Shown here: positions 1-8,192 of the stretch, one piece after another
Numbering within the stretch: the stretch's first letter is position 1
How the letters are laid out: each line of letters opens with the position of its first letter
Origin: Bacillota bacterium
GTDB taxonomy: Bacteria; Bacillota; Clostridia; Christensenellales; Christensenellaceae
DNA length: 64,000 nt
Reading direction: 5' to 3'
Assembly: GCA_023408315.1 (NCBI GenBank)
Contig: JAEYKI010000015.1
Span: 62,001 to 126,000, forward strand
The notes under the pieces: generated by a model
Told to the model about the DNA's origin: nothing
What the model saw: only the letters and a program-made list of their open reading frames with translations
Databases searched by the model: none
Translations under genes and position numbers: made by a program

Positions 1-174
1 TCCAAGCAGGCGGATGTATACCGTTCGCTTGCGAAGAGGGTTGCAGAGCATGACGGCTCCAGTGCGCCCAAGCCGCTGGATACCCAGGAACTGAGAAAAT
101 GGGCTGAAAAATGGGGCGATTATCTGCTGGCGATGGAAACGGGAAAGACTTCTGAAAATGGCAGCGGCATATAG
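1..174 (+). CDS. NifH-like iron protein, C-terminal fragment
   Basis: The window begins inside an open frame that ends at a TAG at 172-174, leaving 57 residues. The stretch QADVYRSLAKRV followed by PKPLDTQELRKWAEKWG has the pattern of the NifH C-terminal helix region, where NifH proteins have QA-EYRALA then a PTP-T-DEL-LL motif. NifH-type proteins are ATP-dependent [4Fe-4S] reductases that feed electrons to the D/K-type partner. The two nitrogenase-component-1-like genes downstream support the call. The P-loop and cluster cysteines lie outside the window, so the identification rests on the tail and context. Confidence 0.65.
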   Translation, partial: SKQADVYRSLAKRVAEHDGSSAPKPLDTQELRKWAEKWGDYLLAMETGKTSENGSGI

Positions 175-222
175 GCGGCCGCCCAGGGTTCTTTATTAAA
201 CAGGAAAGAGGCTAAAAAACTC

Positions 223-1158
223 ATGGCAGGAATTGCACAAAGCTTAACGGATTTAATTGGAAATACGCCGCTGCTCCAGCTCAACCGCTACGGATCGGCC
301 AAAGGCGCAAGAGCGAATATTGTTGCCAAGCTTGAATATTTTAATCCGCTTGGCAGCGTTAAGGACAGGATAGCGTACGCGATGATTGCGGATGCGGAAG
401 AAAAAGGGCTGATACAGCCGGAAAATACAGTCATTATAGAACCCACGAGCGGCAATACGGGCATTGGGCTGGCGTTTGTTGCTGCCGCCAAGGGATACCG
501 GATTATTCTAGTAATGCCGGAAACAATGAGCGTTGAGCGCAGAAATTTGCTTGCCGCGCTGGGAGCGGATATTGTGCTGACGCCTGGGCCGGATGGAATG
601 AGGGGGGCTATCAGGAAGGCGGAGGAACTCAACGCGCAGATCCCTTCCTCTTTTGTTCCGCAGCAATTCAACAACCCTGCCAACCCCAAGATTCACCTGG
701 AGACTACGGCTGAGGAAATATGGAAGGAAACAGGCGGTAACGTGAAGGTATTGGTATCCGGTGTTGGGACGGGCGGAACGGTGACCGGCGTGGGGGAAGG
801 CCTGAAAAAGAAAAACCCTGATATAAAAGTTGTGGCAGTGGAGCCGGCGGACTCGCCCGTGTTGTCTGGAGGCAGCCCTGGACCGCACAGAATACAGGGG
901 ATAGGCGCGGGATTTGTACCCAAGGTGTTCGACAGGAAGGTAGTTAACGAAATATTCCCCGTGAGGAACGAGCAGGCGTTTGAAGCCTCCCGGGAAGTTG
1001 CCCGCCTGGAAGGCCTGCTGGTAGGCGTCTCTTCCGGGGCTGCGCTGTATGCGGCCACCCAGATTGCCAAGCTGCGCGAATACGAGGGAGGCAATGTGGT
1101 GGTGATTCTGCCGGATACGGGCGAACGCTATTTGTCTACCGGGTTATATCAGGCTTAG
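223..1158 (+). CDS. cysK: cysteine synthase (O-acetylserine sulfhydrylase family)
   Basis: This 311-residue PLP enzyme should make L-cysteine from O-acetylserine and sulfide, or act on a related thiol or O-acyl substrate. The PLP lysine sits in NPLGSVKDR (Lys47), followed by the substrate loop EPTSGNTGIG, the phosphate-binding loop SGVGTGGTVTG and the C-terminal GVSSGAA segment. Length is normal for CysK. It starts at an ATG after GGAAAGAGG and lies 48 bases behind the NifH-like gene and about 100 bases before the NifK-like gene, so it appears to be part of the nitrogenase-like operon. Its location suggests that the operon releases sulfide or a thiol; that is inferred. Confidence 0.9.
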   Translation: MAGIAQSLTDLIGNTPLLQLNRYGSAKGARANIVAKLEYFNPLGSVKDRIAYAMIADAEEKGLIQPENTVIIEPTSGNTGIGLAFVAAAKGYRIILVMPETMSVERRNLLAALGADIVLTPGPDGMRGAIRKAEELNAQIPSSFVPQQFNNPANPKIHLETTAEEIWKETGGNVKVLVSGVGTGGTVTGVGEGLKKKNPDIKVVAVEPADSPVLSGGSPGPHRIQGIGAGFVPKVFDRKVVNEIFPVRNEQAFEASREVARLEGLLVGVSSGAALYAATQIAKLREYEGGNVVVILPDTGERYLSTGLYQA

Positions 1159-1263
1159 CCCTGAACGCCGTCGCCGCGCATACACGCCTGGTTCTGACCC
1201 TGCGGGCGCGGTGCTTTTTAAAACTGTCATTATTTTTTAACCGGAAAGGCTAGAGGTATATTT

Positions 1264-2598
1264 ATGTCGCATATTGAAAGGCCGCGCTTCTCCTGCGTGC
1301 TGGGAGGCGCACTAACGACAATCAATTCTCTTCCCCGCGTTGCGCCCATTGTGCATGCTTCCCAGGGCTGCGGCGGAAATTTATTCAGTTCCGCTTTTGC
1401 GGGCAGCGGATATCTTGGCTCGGGCTATTGCGGAGGGCAAAGCGTATCCAGCTCGAATATCGGCGATTCCGACATTGTGTTTGGCGGCGGAGAGCGCCTG
1501 GATGAGCAGATTACAACCACTCTTGAAATGATAGACGCGGATCTTTTTGTTGTAGCCACAAGCTGCATGACGGAAATTATTGCCGACGATGTGCATGGGG
1601 TGGTAAGCTGCTTTTCTGAAAACGGTGTGCCCATTTTTGCCATTGAGACAGGCGGCTTCAGGGGCAATTCCTATCATGGTTACGAGAAAGTAATAGAAGG
1701 CCTTTTTTTGAACTACATAGAGCGCCGCGACGAAAAGGATGAGGCACTTGTGAATATACTGGGCGTTGTTCCCGCCTACGACCCTTTTTTCCGCGGTGAC
1801 CTGGAGGAAATCAAAAGGATACTGGAGGCGCTGGGTTTGAAGGCAAACACCTTTTTCACCAACGACCAGACAGGGGAAAATATACAATCTGCGGGAAGCG
1901 CTTCCCTCAACATTATATTTTCAAGGGCATATTGCGGTGAACTGGCCGAAAAGATACGGGAGACGCACGGAATTCCTTATTTTATAACAGACCTGCCTGT
2001 GGGCGCACTCTCCACCCGGGATTTTATCAATGAGCTTCAAAGCTATATTAAGATTGACCCAGGCACGGCCGGGCGCGTTTTAAAAGAGGAGTTTTCCACT
2101 TATTACAAATACGTCGACAGGGCGCTGGATTTATATGCTGATTCGGATTTTCAGCAGTATGCGCTGGTGGCTGCCAACGCCAACAGCGTAATCCCGTATT
2201 CCAAATATTTGGTTAATGAACTGGGTTGGATACCCGAACGTATGTTTGTGACGGATGACCTGGCCGACTGGCAAAAAGAAGCTGTTGAAAACGCATTTAA
2301 AAAACAGGTTGCGGGGAATGCGGAGCTTATATTTGAGCCCAGCGCCACAAAAATACAGAGGAGTTATATGCAGGAGAACCCGCAGTTTTTATCCCAGAGG
2401 TATTTTGAAAAACACGCGCCCGCGTATCTGCTGGGGAGCTCGCTGGAAAAGGATTTTGCCGCCGCTTTGGGCGCGAAGCTTTTAACGGTGAGCTTTCCGG
2501 TTATGAACAGGCTTATTGTGGACAGAAGCTACGCCGGCTTTAGAGGAGGGCTTCACCTGTTTGAGGACATTGTATCCTCACTTGTGCAGATGCGCTGA
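1264..2598 (+). CDS. nitrogenase component 1-like protein, NifK-like subunit
   Basis: A 444-residue member of the nitrogenase component 1 family (PF00148). The N-terminus has Cys11, Cys36 in HASQGCGGN, and Cys101 in ATSCMTEIIADD. The 25-residue Cys11-Cys36 spacing equals that of the first two P-cluster cysteines of NifK, and the third fits the TTCM-E-IGDD motif, so a bridging Fe-S cluster is likely. Towards the C-terminus SFPVMNR resembles the NifK GFPIFDR segment. The protein should pair with the D-like subunit and receive electrons from the NifH-like protein. Gene order is K-like before D-like, the reverse of nifHDK. The substrate cannot be read from the sequence. Confidence 0.85.
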   Translation: MSHIERPRFSCVLGGALTTINSLPRVAPIVHASQGCGGNLFSSAFAGSGYLGSGYCGGQSVSSSNIGDSDIVFGGGERLDEQITTTLEMIDADLFVVATSCMTEIIADDVHGVVSCFSENGVPIFAIETGGFRGNSYHGYEKVIEGLFLNYIERRDEKDEALVNILGVVPAYDPFFRGDLEEIKRILEALGLKANTFFTNDQTGENIQSAGSASLNIIFSRAYCGELAEKIRETHGIPYFITDLPVGALSTRDFINELQSYIKIDPGTAGRVLKEEFSTYYKYVDRALDLYADSDFQQYALVAANANSVIPYSKYLVNELGWIPERMFVTDDLADWQKEAVENAFKKQVAGNAELIFEPSATKIQRSYMQENPQFLSQRYFEKHAPAYLLGSSLEKDFAAALGAKLLTVSFPVMNRLIVDRSYAGFRGGLHLFEDIVSSLVQMR

Positions 2599-2635
2599 CG
2601 CCCGGCCCAATAAAATTGATTGAGAGGAATTATTC

Positions 2636-4171
2636 ATGAGTTATTTAGATAGCAAGGTGCCCCCGGTGAGAGATTCCCGCCTGAAACTTGGTATCAGTTT
2701 TGGCGGTTGCGCCAGGGATTTGCTGGATTGTTCGCAAAAAGGGTGCCTTTTATCCTGCAAAAGAAGCTTTACCCAGACGGGGTCATGCCAGATGTTCCTT
2801 TCGCTTCAAATGGTAATGACTATACCGAAATCCGTTACAATCATGCACGGCCCGGTTGGCTGCGGTTCCCAAAGCAACATGCTGGATTTTGCGGCCCGCA
2901 ACGGGAGCGCGGCGCGAGGTGTTGACCGGAAAAATGTTATATGGACCAGCACCAATTTGAGCGAGGTGGATGTAATAAACGGCGGCGAAAGCAAGCTGCG
3001 CCAGGCCATTCTGGAAGCGGAACGGGATTTTAGGCCGGACGTCATTTTTGTTGCCTCCACCTGCACGCCCAGCATCATAGGGGACGATATAGACGAAGTG
3101 GCGGACAGCCTGCGTGACCAGATTTCGGCCAAAATTGTGCCTTTGCACTGCCCGGGATTTAAAACGAGAGTTGTGGCAACGGCGTATGATACTGTATACC
3201 ATGGATTGGCCAAGTATCTTGACCTTGAACCCAAGCCTTATATTGATTTTAAGCCGCTGAATAAATTTGACCCCAAATATGAGATTGAGTCGCGCAAATA
3301 CGCGTACATGAAATCCAGAACGGTAAACCTGGTTAACGCATCCTCCATTGGCGCGCCCGATGAGAAGGAGCTGACCCGCCTGCTTAAGGCGATGGACCTG
3401 AATGTTCGCGTTTACACGGAATATTCGTCTGTGGATGAATTCAGGATGCTGTCTGAGGCTTCGCTGAATATCAGCATGTGCAACGTACACGACGATTACC
3501 TGCTGGATTACCTGAAAGAGCGTTACAGTATTCCGTATATCATTCATAATATGCCCATAGGCATCCACAACACCAGGGAATGGCTGCTTGCCGTGGCGGA
3601 AGCCACCGGCGATACGGAAAAGATAAAAAATATTATCCAAAGGGAAGAAGAAGAACTTATGGAGGCGCTGGAACCCCTGCGGCCCCAACTGAAGGGCAGG
3701 CGCGTACTGCTTTCCGGCGGCGTGATCCGGGTTGCGTGCATGGCCTCGCTTTTAAAAGAGCTGGGGCTTGAAGTGATTGGCGTGCGCCCGTACCATTACG
3801 ATAACCTGAGCGACCCGATTTATGAAATGCTGGACAGAGAGTTTCCCGGTATTAACGTGAACGTATCCTCCAGCCAGATGTTTGAACTGGTGAATATACT
3901 GGAGCGCGAAAAGCCGGACATTGTATTTACGCACAGCGGAAGCAATGCATGGGCTGCAAAGACGGGTACGGTAAGCATTCCGCTTTTCTCACCCAATAAA
4001 AACTACTTTGCTTATGCCGGCGCTTACGATATTGCAGTGAGCATTGCAAGGGCGCTGAAAAATACGGCTTTCCAGAAAAACATAAAAGAGAACATATCCC
4101 TGCCGCTGAAAAAGGAGTGGTTTGAAAAAGACCCGTACAGCTATATCCAGCAGGATGCGTCCGAAGCATAA
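2636..4171 (+). CDS. nitrogenase component 1-like protein, NifD-like subunit
   Basis: This 511-residue protein is the likely cofactor-bearing partner. P-cluster-type cysteines are Cys51, Cys76 in MHGPVGCG and Cys143 in STCTPSIIGDDI, with spacings close to NifD. Cys282, in SMCNVHDDYLLDYLKERYSIP, aligns with the nitrogenase cofactor-ligating Cys275 of Azotobacter NifD. In the segment that should hold His442 (about residues 444-470, ending AYAGAYDIA) I see no histidine. This is typical of nitrogenase-like enzymes rather than true dinitrogenase. The N-terminus carries extra cysteines (25, 32, 37, 41). It lies 38 bases after the NifK-like gene and ends the operon before a terminator. Confidence 0.85.
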   Translation: MSYLDSKVPPVRDSRLKLGISFGGCARDLLDCSQKGCLLSCKRSFTQTGSCQMFLSLQMVMTIPKSVTIMHGPVGCGSQSNMLDFAARNGSAARGVDRKNVIWTSTNLSEVDVINGGESKLRQAILEAERDFRPDVIFVASTCTPSIIGDDIDEVADSLRDQISAKIVPLHCPGFKTRVVATAYDTVYHGLAKYLDLEPKPYIDFKPLNKFDPKYEIESRKYAYMKSRTVNLVNASSIGAPDEKELTRLLKAMDLNVRVYTEYSSVDEFRMLSEASLNISMCNVHDDYLLDYLKERYSIPYIIHNMPIGIHNTREWLLAVAEATGDTEKIKNIIQREEEELMEALEPLRPQLKGRRVLLSGGVIRVACMASLLKELGLEVIGVRPYHYDNLSDPIYEMLDREFPGINVNVSSSQMFELVNILEREKPDIVFTHSGSNAWAAKTGTVSIPLFSPNKNYFAYAGAYDIAVSIARALKNTAFQKNIKENISLPLKKEWFEKDPYSYIQQDASEA

Positions 4172-4199
4172 GGAATTCTTGAAAAACAACCAACTGGTG

Positions 4200-4226
4200 A
4201 AACGCAGGCAACCGCCTGCGTTTTTG
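4200..4226 (+). terminator. intrinsic terminator of the nitrogenase-like operon
   Basis: A nine-base stem, AACGCAGGC with GCCTGCGTT, encloses AACC and runs into a T-tract. It lies 28 bases after the NifD-like stop codon. Confidence 0.85.
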
Positions 4227-4305
4227 TAGTGTTCCGTGCCTCCCTGCCAGAAAACGGATAAGAAAAATTCCCCAACGAAAGATAAAAAAGACCAGCTAAA
4301 AAAAA

Positions 4306-4722
4306 TTAAGATGTAAAATATTCATTTGCGTATCTTTCTAAGCGCTCTTCAAGAGCGCCTGTATGTAGCTCAAAGAGGTGATTATCAGAGTCATAAAAAT
4401 AAATAGAACGTCCTTCGCCTTTAACACGAGGGCGTGCGGGCTTGATCTCAACATTTGCTGCTTGAATTTTTGAGACATAGCTCTCAAAGTCACTTTCAGA
4501 TATTAAGAAAGCAATGTGATTGTACGTACGCTCGCTAAGGCTGTCACCTTCCATAATGCATATCCAAACGTCGTTTACAAGGAAGAATTTTTCTTTGGAA
4601 AGTGAAAACTGTTTATTTCCGCTTGAATAAAGCTCCCTTGCATCAAAGATTTTGCGAAGGAAATCGGATGCAGTATCCAAGTTTCTTACGACGAGCGTGA
4701 TATGGCTAATACCTTTAATCAT
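4306..4722 (-). CDS. fosX: fosfomycin resistance hydrolase FosX
   Basis: A 138-residue vicinal-oxygen-chelate (glyoxalase-fold) protein very close in pattern to Listeria FosX, a Mn2+-dependent epoxide hydrolase that inactivates fosfomycin. The metal ligands His7, His69 and Glu118 and the catalytic general base Glu44 fall at the same positions as in FosX, and the C-terminal DNHLFELH-GALEERLERY block is conserved. The gene stands alone between the nitrogenase-like operon and the importer operon, on the opposite strand to the former. A GGAGGG site precedes the ATG. Single-gene transfer is plausible but not shown. Confidence 0.93.
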   Translation of the reverse strand: MIKGISHITLVVRNLDTASDFLRKIFDARELYSSGNKQFSLSKEKFFLVNDVWICIMEGDSLSERTYNHIAFLISESDFESYVSKIQAANVEIKPARPRVKGEGRSIYFYDSDNHLFELHTGALEERLERYANEYFTS

Positions 4723-4787
4723 CGGTTATCCCTCCGCTAATGGCCTTCTTAGGAGGCGGCGCTTCATACGGCCTGTCTGTTACGCTT

Positions 4788-4816
4788 ATTATCCCATATC
4801 CATTACAGGTTAACAA
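4788..4816 (-). promoter_or_regulatory. probable fosX promoter
   Basis: Read on the minus strand there is TTGTTA, a 17-base spacer and GATAAT, about 65 bases upstream of the fosX start. Neither box is perfect. Confidence 0.5.
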
Positions 4817-4948
4817 GTTTTTAATAAGGTACTCTTGTCAAAAGCACCGTAAATTCATAATACGAGGAGATAAAAAAAGAGCCAAGACTGTTGAAGTTTC
4901 ATGGCCCTTGCCTGCTGTTTTTTTATTGTTACACCTGGTTTAATGCCG

Positions 4949-5893
4949 CTACCATTTGATAACGCCTTTCTGCCAGCTAAGGAACCTGTCGCGCACCTTG
5001 AATATCAGCGTGATCACCAGGGTGAAAGTGATTAAAATAAGTATGATACCGGCAAATACTTTGTCGTACTCCATCCAGCCGGTTGCGCTGCTGATATACC
5101 AGCCGATGCCGGCCTTTACGCCGATCATCTCGGCGCTGATCAATGTGACGCAGGCAACGCCAATGCCCTGGAACATTCCGAGAAAAACACTGGGCAGAGC
5201 TGCAGGCAGCGCGACCTGCATAATCAGCGAGCGCTGGCTTGAACCGAGTGTGCGCGCTACCTCCAGGTATGCGTTGCGCACGCCGGAGACGCCGGACATG
5301 GTCATGAGTGCTGTGGGGAACCAAACAGCAAGCGCAATCAAGAATACGCTTCCCGCAAGCGTGGTGGGAGCCAGCATAAGAACAATGGGTATCCATGCTA
5401 CGGCCGGAATGGGGCCGATGATGCGCAGGGCGGGGAATATCCAGAAGCTGGCTTTTGAACTCCAGCCAATCCAGACGCCCATCATGATACCAACCGCGCC
5501 GCCGATAATATAGCCCAGTATGAGAAGGCGGAGAGAGTATAAAACGCTGATAATCAGAACGCTCCAGTCTGCTATGAAAACGTTTAATATTCTATCGATC
5601 CACGGAAAAAAGGGAAGGGGCAGCGCTGCGGTTCTGTATGTTGCAATGTCCCATGCCACCAGAAGCATCATGGTGACAAATGTTCTGAAAGCGGCATCAA
5701 CAAACTTTTTATATTTCGCCGGGTCTCTGCGGGCATTGAAATACCGCAGCACATAGATTGCCAGAAAACCCGCAACAACGATTGGATATACGGGCGTTAA
5801 AGAAAAGATATTGTCGCTGGGTATCAGATAGTCGTTCAGGTAAATGATAAACGCTCCGACAAAAGGCAGAAACGGTTTTATTTTAGAAAACAA
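4949..5893 (-). CDS. ABC transporter permease, SsuC/TauC/NrtB type
   Basis: A 314-residue hydrophobic protein with about six to seven membrane segments and the BPD_transp_1 EAA loop (VRNAYLEVARTLGSSQRSLIMQVALPAALPS region) that contacts the ATPase. This family carries sulfonates, taurine, nitrate, bicarbonate or thiamine precursors. It is the last gene of the minus-strand operon, after the NMT1-type lipoprotein, and is longer than the usual 250-270 residues because of an N-terminal extension with extra membrane helices. The ATPase is not in the operon; the likely one is at 11000-11794. The substrate is unknown; the context suggests a methylated or sulfur-containing small molecule. Confidence 0.85.
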   Translation of the reverse strand: MFSKIKPFLPFVGAFIIYLNDYLIPSDNIFSLTPVYPIVVAGFLAIYVLRYFNARRDPAKYKKFVDAAFRTFVTMMLLVAWDIATYRTAALPLPFFPWIDRILNVFIADWSVLIISVLYSLRLLILGYIIGGAVGIMMGVWIGWSSKASFWIFPALRIIGPIPAVAWIPIVLMLAPTTLAGSVFLIALAVWFPTALMTMSGVSGVRNAYLEVARTLGSSQRSLIMQVALPAALPSVFLGMFQGIGVACVTLISAEMIGVKAGIGWYISSATGWMEYDKVFAGIILILITFTLVITLIFKVRDRFLSWQKGVIKW

Positions 5894-5916
5894 ATAAATT
5901 CACCTCATATCATATT

Positions 5917-5949
5917 GGGAACGCAGCAAAATTGTTTTGCTGCGTTCCC
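5917..5949 (-). terminator. intercistronic hairpin between binding protein and permease genes
   Basis: A perfect 15-base stem, GGGAACGCAGCAAAA and its complement, with a three-base loop. It lies just past the binding-protein gene on the minus strand. There is no strong U-tract on that strand, so partial attenuation or 3'-end protection that lowers permease output relative to binding protein is more likely than full termination. Confidence 0.55.
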
Positions 5950-6025
5950 GGTTGCATTTTTTGCTTAAGCTGTGTTGCGTACCTATGGCCGTTCCAACCG
6001 GGATACGAACGCTTTTAAGCTTTGA

Positions 6026-7117
6026 TCATTTTACATCGTCCAGAAGTTTTACAAAAGTTCTGTCCAGCACTTTTTGCAGGTTTACGTTTTTGTCTATCAA
6101 ACCTGCCGTTTGGTAATCTTTAAAAGAATTTGAGAAAGAGGAGACCGCGATATCATAGCCGGGCGCCCATTCGTACAGGTCTGCTATGGCCAGGTTGTCT
6201 TCGGGCGTGCCGTTGATGATATACCCTTTGTCAAAGGCATACTGAATGAGTTCTTCTTTGTGATCCTGCGCATAAAGCGAGGCTTCATAGACCGCCTTTG
6301 TAAATGCTGCGGCTGCATCCTTGTGTTCTTCTATGAACTTGGGATTAAAGGCCAGCAGGCAGCAGGTCTCGGGTTTAAGGTATTCGTCCGTAGCCATTAC
6401 GGTGAGCCATTTAAACTTTTTTGCGGTTACGCCTGCATAGTTGAGCGAGTCGACGCTGGTGATGGCTTGCACCTTGCCGGTTTCAAGCGCGCTGATGAGC
6501 GCCGCCGGGTCCGCAAAGGCGACGTATTCAAAGTCCTTCGCCGGGTCAAGCTTGGTTGTGTTCAGGATCGTTCTGGTCAGATAGTTGTGCGGGCCGCCGC
6601 CAATGGTTCCCAGCACGCCGATGGTTTTTCCTTTCAAGTCTTCAAGCTTGGTATACGGAGCGTCGGCGAGCGTAACGGTGCTCATGCAGCCCTGTTGCAT
6701 GCCCAGTGTGAACCGTATGTCTAGGCCCTGTTCAATTGGCTTGACCCATCCCTGCAGGATGCCGTCCGTTGCGTCGATTTTACCCGCCGCAAGGCTTGTT
6801 GCCGCGTTTGCGTCGTTTACAACGGTCCATTCAACGTCAAGACCATATTTTTGGAACAGGCCGAGCTTTTCGGCCGCGTACCAATGCAATTCGCAACTGC
6901 CCTGGTAATAGCCCAACTGTAATGGCCGGTCCAGCAGTTTGGCGGGAGCCGCCGCCTCGGAGGCAGCCGCGGATTCGGAAGGAGTGGCTGATGCAGCCGC
7001 CGGCTCGGAAGGAGCTGCAGAGGTTGCGGCAGGTGTTTGCGCGCAGGCAACAAGGGCTGCCGCTACAAAAAGCACTGCGAGGAGCAATGAAGCCAGTTTG
7101 AGTTTTGTTCTCTTCAT
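6026..7117 (-). CDS. ABC transporter substrate-binding lipoprotein, NMT1/SsuA type
   Basis: A 363-residue lipoprotein with an N-terminal hydrophobic segment ending in the lipobox ALVAC (Cys25), then an Ala/Ser/Pro-rich linker to about residue 60 and an NMT1/THI5-like periplasmic-binding fold. Typical family features are LGYYQG near the domain start, the LAAGKIDA segment and the DLKGKTIGV hinge strand. It should capture the ligand outside the membrane and hand it to the permease at 4949-5893. It follows the second methyltransferase gene with 12 bases between, which ties import to corrinoid methyl transfer. The ligand is not predictable; aliphatic sulfonate-like or other small polar molecules are typical for the family. 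Confidence 0.85.
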   Translation of the reverse strand: MKRTKLKLASLLLAVLFVAAALVACAQTPAATSAAPSEPAAASATPSESAAASEAAAPAKLLDRPLQLGYYQGSCELHWYAAEKLGLFQKYGLDVEWTVVNDANAATSLAAGKIDATDGILQGWVKPIEQGLDIRFTLGMQQGCMSTVTLADAPYTKLEDLKGKTIGVLGTIGGGPHNYLTRTILNTTKLDPAKDFEYVAFADPAALISALETGKVQAITSVDSLNYAGVTAKKFKWLTVMATDEYLKPETCCLLAFNPKFIEEHKDAAAAFTKAVYEASLYAQDHKEELIQYAFDKGYIINGTPEDNLAIADLYEWAPGYDIAVSSFSNSFKDYQTAGLIDKNVNLQKVLDRTFVKLLDDVK

Positions 7118-7129
7118 GAGAAACCTCCT

Positions 7130-8182
7130 TTAAAATAGTTCCGGGTTAAGTGGATATTTTCCATATTTTCTGAGCGCCTCAAAAAGCGCGAAAATATTTC
7201 TAGGGGGAGTATCTATTGGCAGCGCGCAACCAAACGACGGGAGATATCCGCCGGGAGCGTCCCAGCCTTTTTTAAGGCAATTGCGCAGGTCGTTTTCCAC
7301 ATCTTGCGGGGTTCCAAGAAGCATGGTGTCTGTGGGGCTTACATTGCCAACCAGCACCGCGTCTTTCCCGATAACTTTTTTTGCGTATGCAAGGTCAATC
7401 ATATTGTCTACACTGATTAAACCTGCGCCTGTATCTATGATGTCTCTGAGTATTTTGTTTGTATTGCCGCACATATGGCATTGCGGCTTTTTGCCCGAGA
7501 CGCGCGTCATTGCCTCAAACAGCCTTTTTTGGTAGGGCTGTACAAAAGTTTTGTACTGTTCCTGCCTGATGAGCGTACCCGACGCAACGGGGTCAAATAT
7601 GCCGAACACAACGCCGTATCCCTCCAGTGAATTCACAATGGCAAGCTCTACGCTCAGGACTTTTTCAAGCAAATTATGAACATATTCGGCGTCTTTTTTA
7701 ATCAAGCTTATCAGCAGGGGAGAAGTACCCACCGCCCGTCCCAGTGTGGAAAAGGGCCCTTCCATGGCAACCGCAACGGGGGCCTCGCCGCCCACTTTTT
7801 CAATCAGCTCTTCCAGCGCGCGCCAAAAAACCTGCAACTTGGGATGCTTTTTAGGGTCGTCCAAATGAAGATGCTGCAGTTTGCCGTCATCCAGGCTCAT
7901 GGCCTTACGAATAATGGGCGTGCTGTAATCCGGATAGACAACATCTGAACCTAGAATTTCTTGTACCATCACAAAGGCCGAAACGGAATCCAGACCATAA
8001 TGCCTGTATGCTGTTAAAGTTGCGTCCACTTGTTTTTTGGCGTCCAGATGAAACTCTGAAACCTTTGCGCCGGTTAACCTGACCGCGCTTTCGCCCAGAA
8101 AGAATGCATGGGGAATACGGTCGTAAGGACGGTTCTCCGCAATGGCGGCCATCCGTTCTTTGGGAGTCATTGTATCTGCCAT
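7130..8182 (-). CDS. MtaA/UroD-family zinc methyltransferase (second copy)
   Basis: A 350-residue TIM-barrel protein of the uroporphyrinogen decarboxylase superfamily. It lacks the UroD N-terminal arginine motif and instead has the zinc site of methylcobamide:thiol methyltransferases: His236 and Cys238 in CHMCGNT and Cys319 in SFGCALP, spaced as in MtaA. Such enzymes move a methyl group between a corrinoid protein and a thiol or other acceptor. It is paralogous to the gene at 8193-9242, from which it is separated by 10 bases. The two copies may act on opposite half-reactions, one from substrate to corrinoid and one from corrinoid to acceptor. Which does which cannot be read. Confidence 0.85.
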   Translation of the reverse strand: MADTMTPKERMAAIAENRPYDRIPHAFFLGESAVRLTGAKVSEFHLDAKKQVDATLTAYRHYGLDSVSAFVMVQEILGSDVVYPDYSTPIIRKAMSLDDGKLQHLHLDDPKKHPKLQVFWRALEELIEKVGGEAPVAVAMEGPFSTLGRAVGTSPLLISLIKKDAEYVHNLLEKVLSVELAIVNSLEGYGVVFGIFDPVASGTLIRQEQYKTFVQPYQKRLFEAMTRVSGKKPQCHMCGNTNKILRDIIDTGAGLISVDNMIDLAYAKKVIGKDAVLVGNVSPTDTMLLGTPQDVENDLRNCLKKGWDAPGGYLPSFGCALPIDTPPRNIFALFEALRKYGKYPLNPELF

Positions 8183-8192
8183 ATCTTACCTC

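Noticed and set aside
2783..3688. Long antisense frame opposite the NifD-like gene
   Set aside because: It lacks a ribosome site and domain, and its composition is that of a shadow of the real coding strand.
1264..4171. True dinitrogenase (nifDK)
   Set aside because: Gene order is reversed, the cofactor His is not seen, and no nifEN, nifV or nifX are in the window. It is annotated as nitrogenase-like only.
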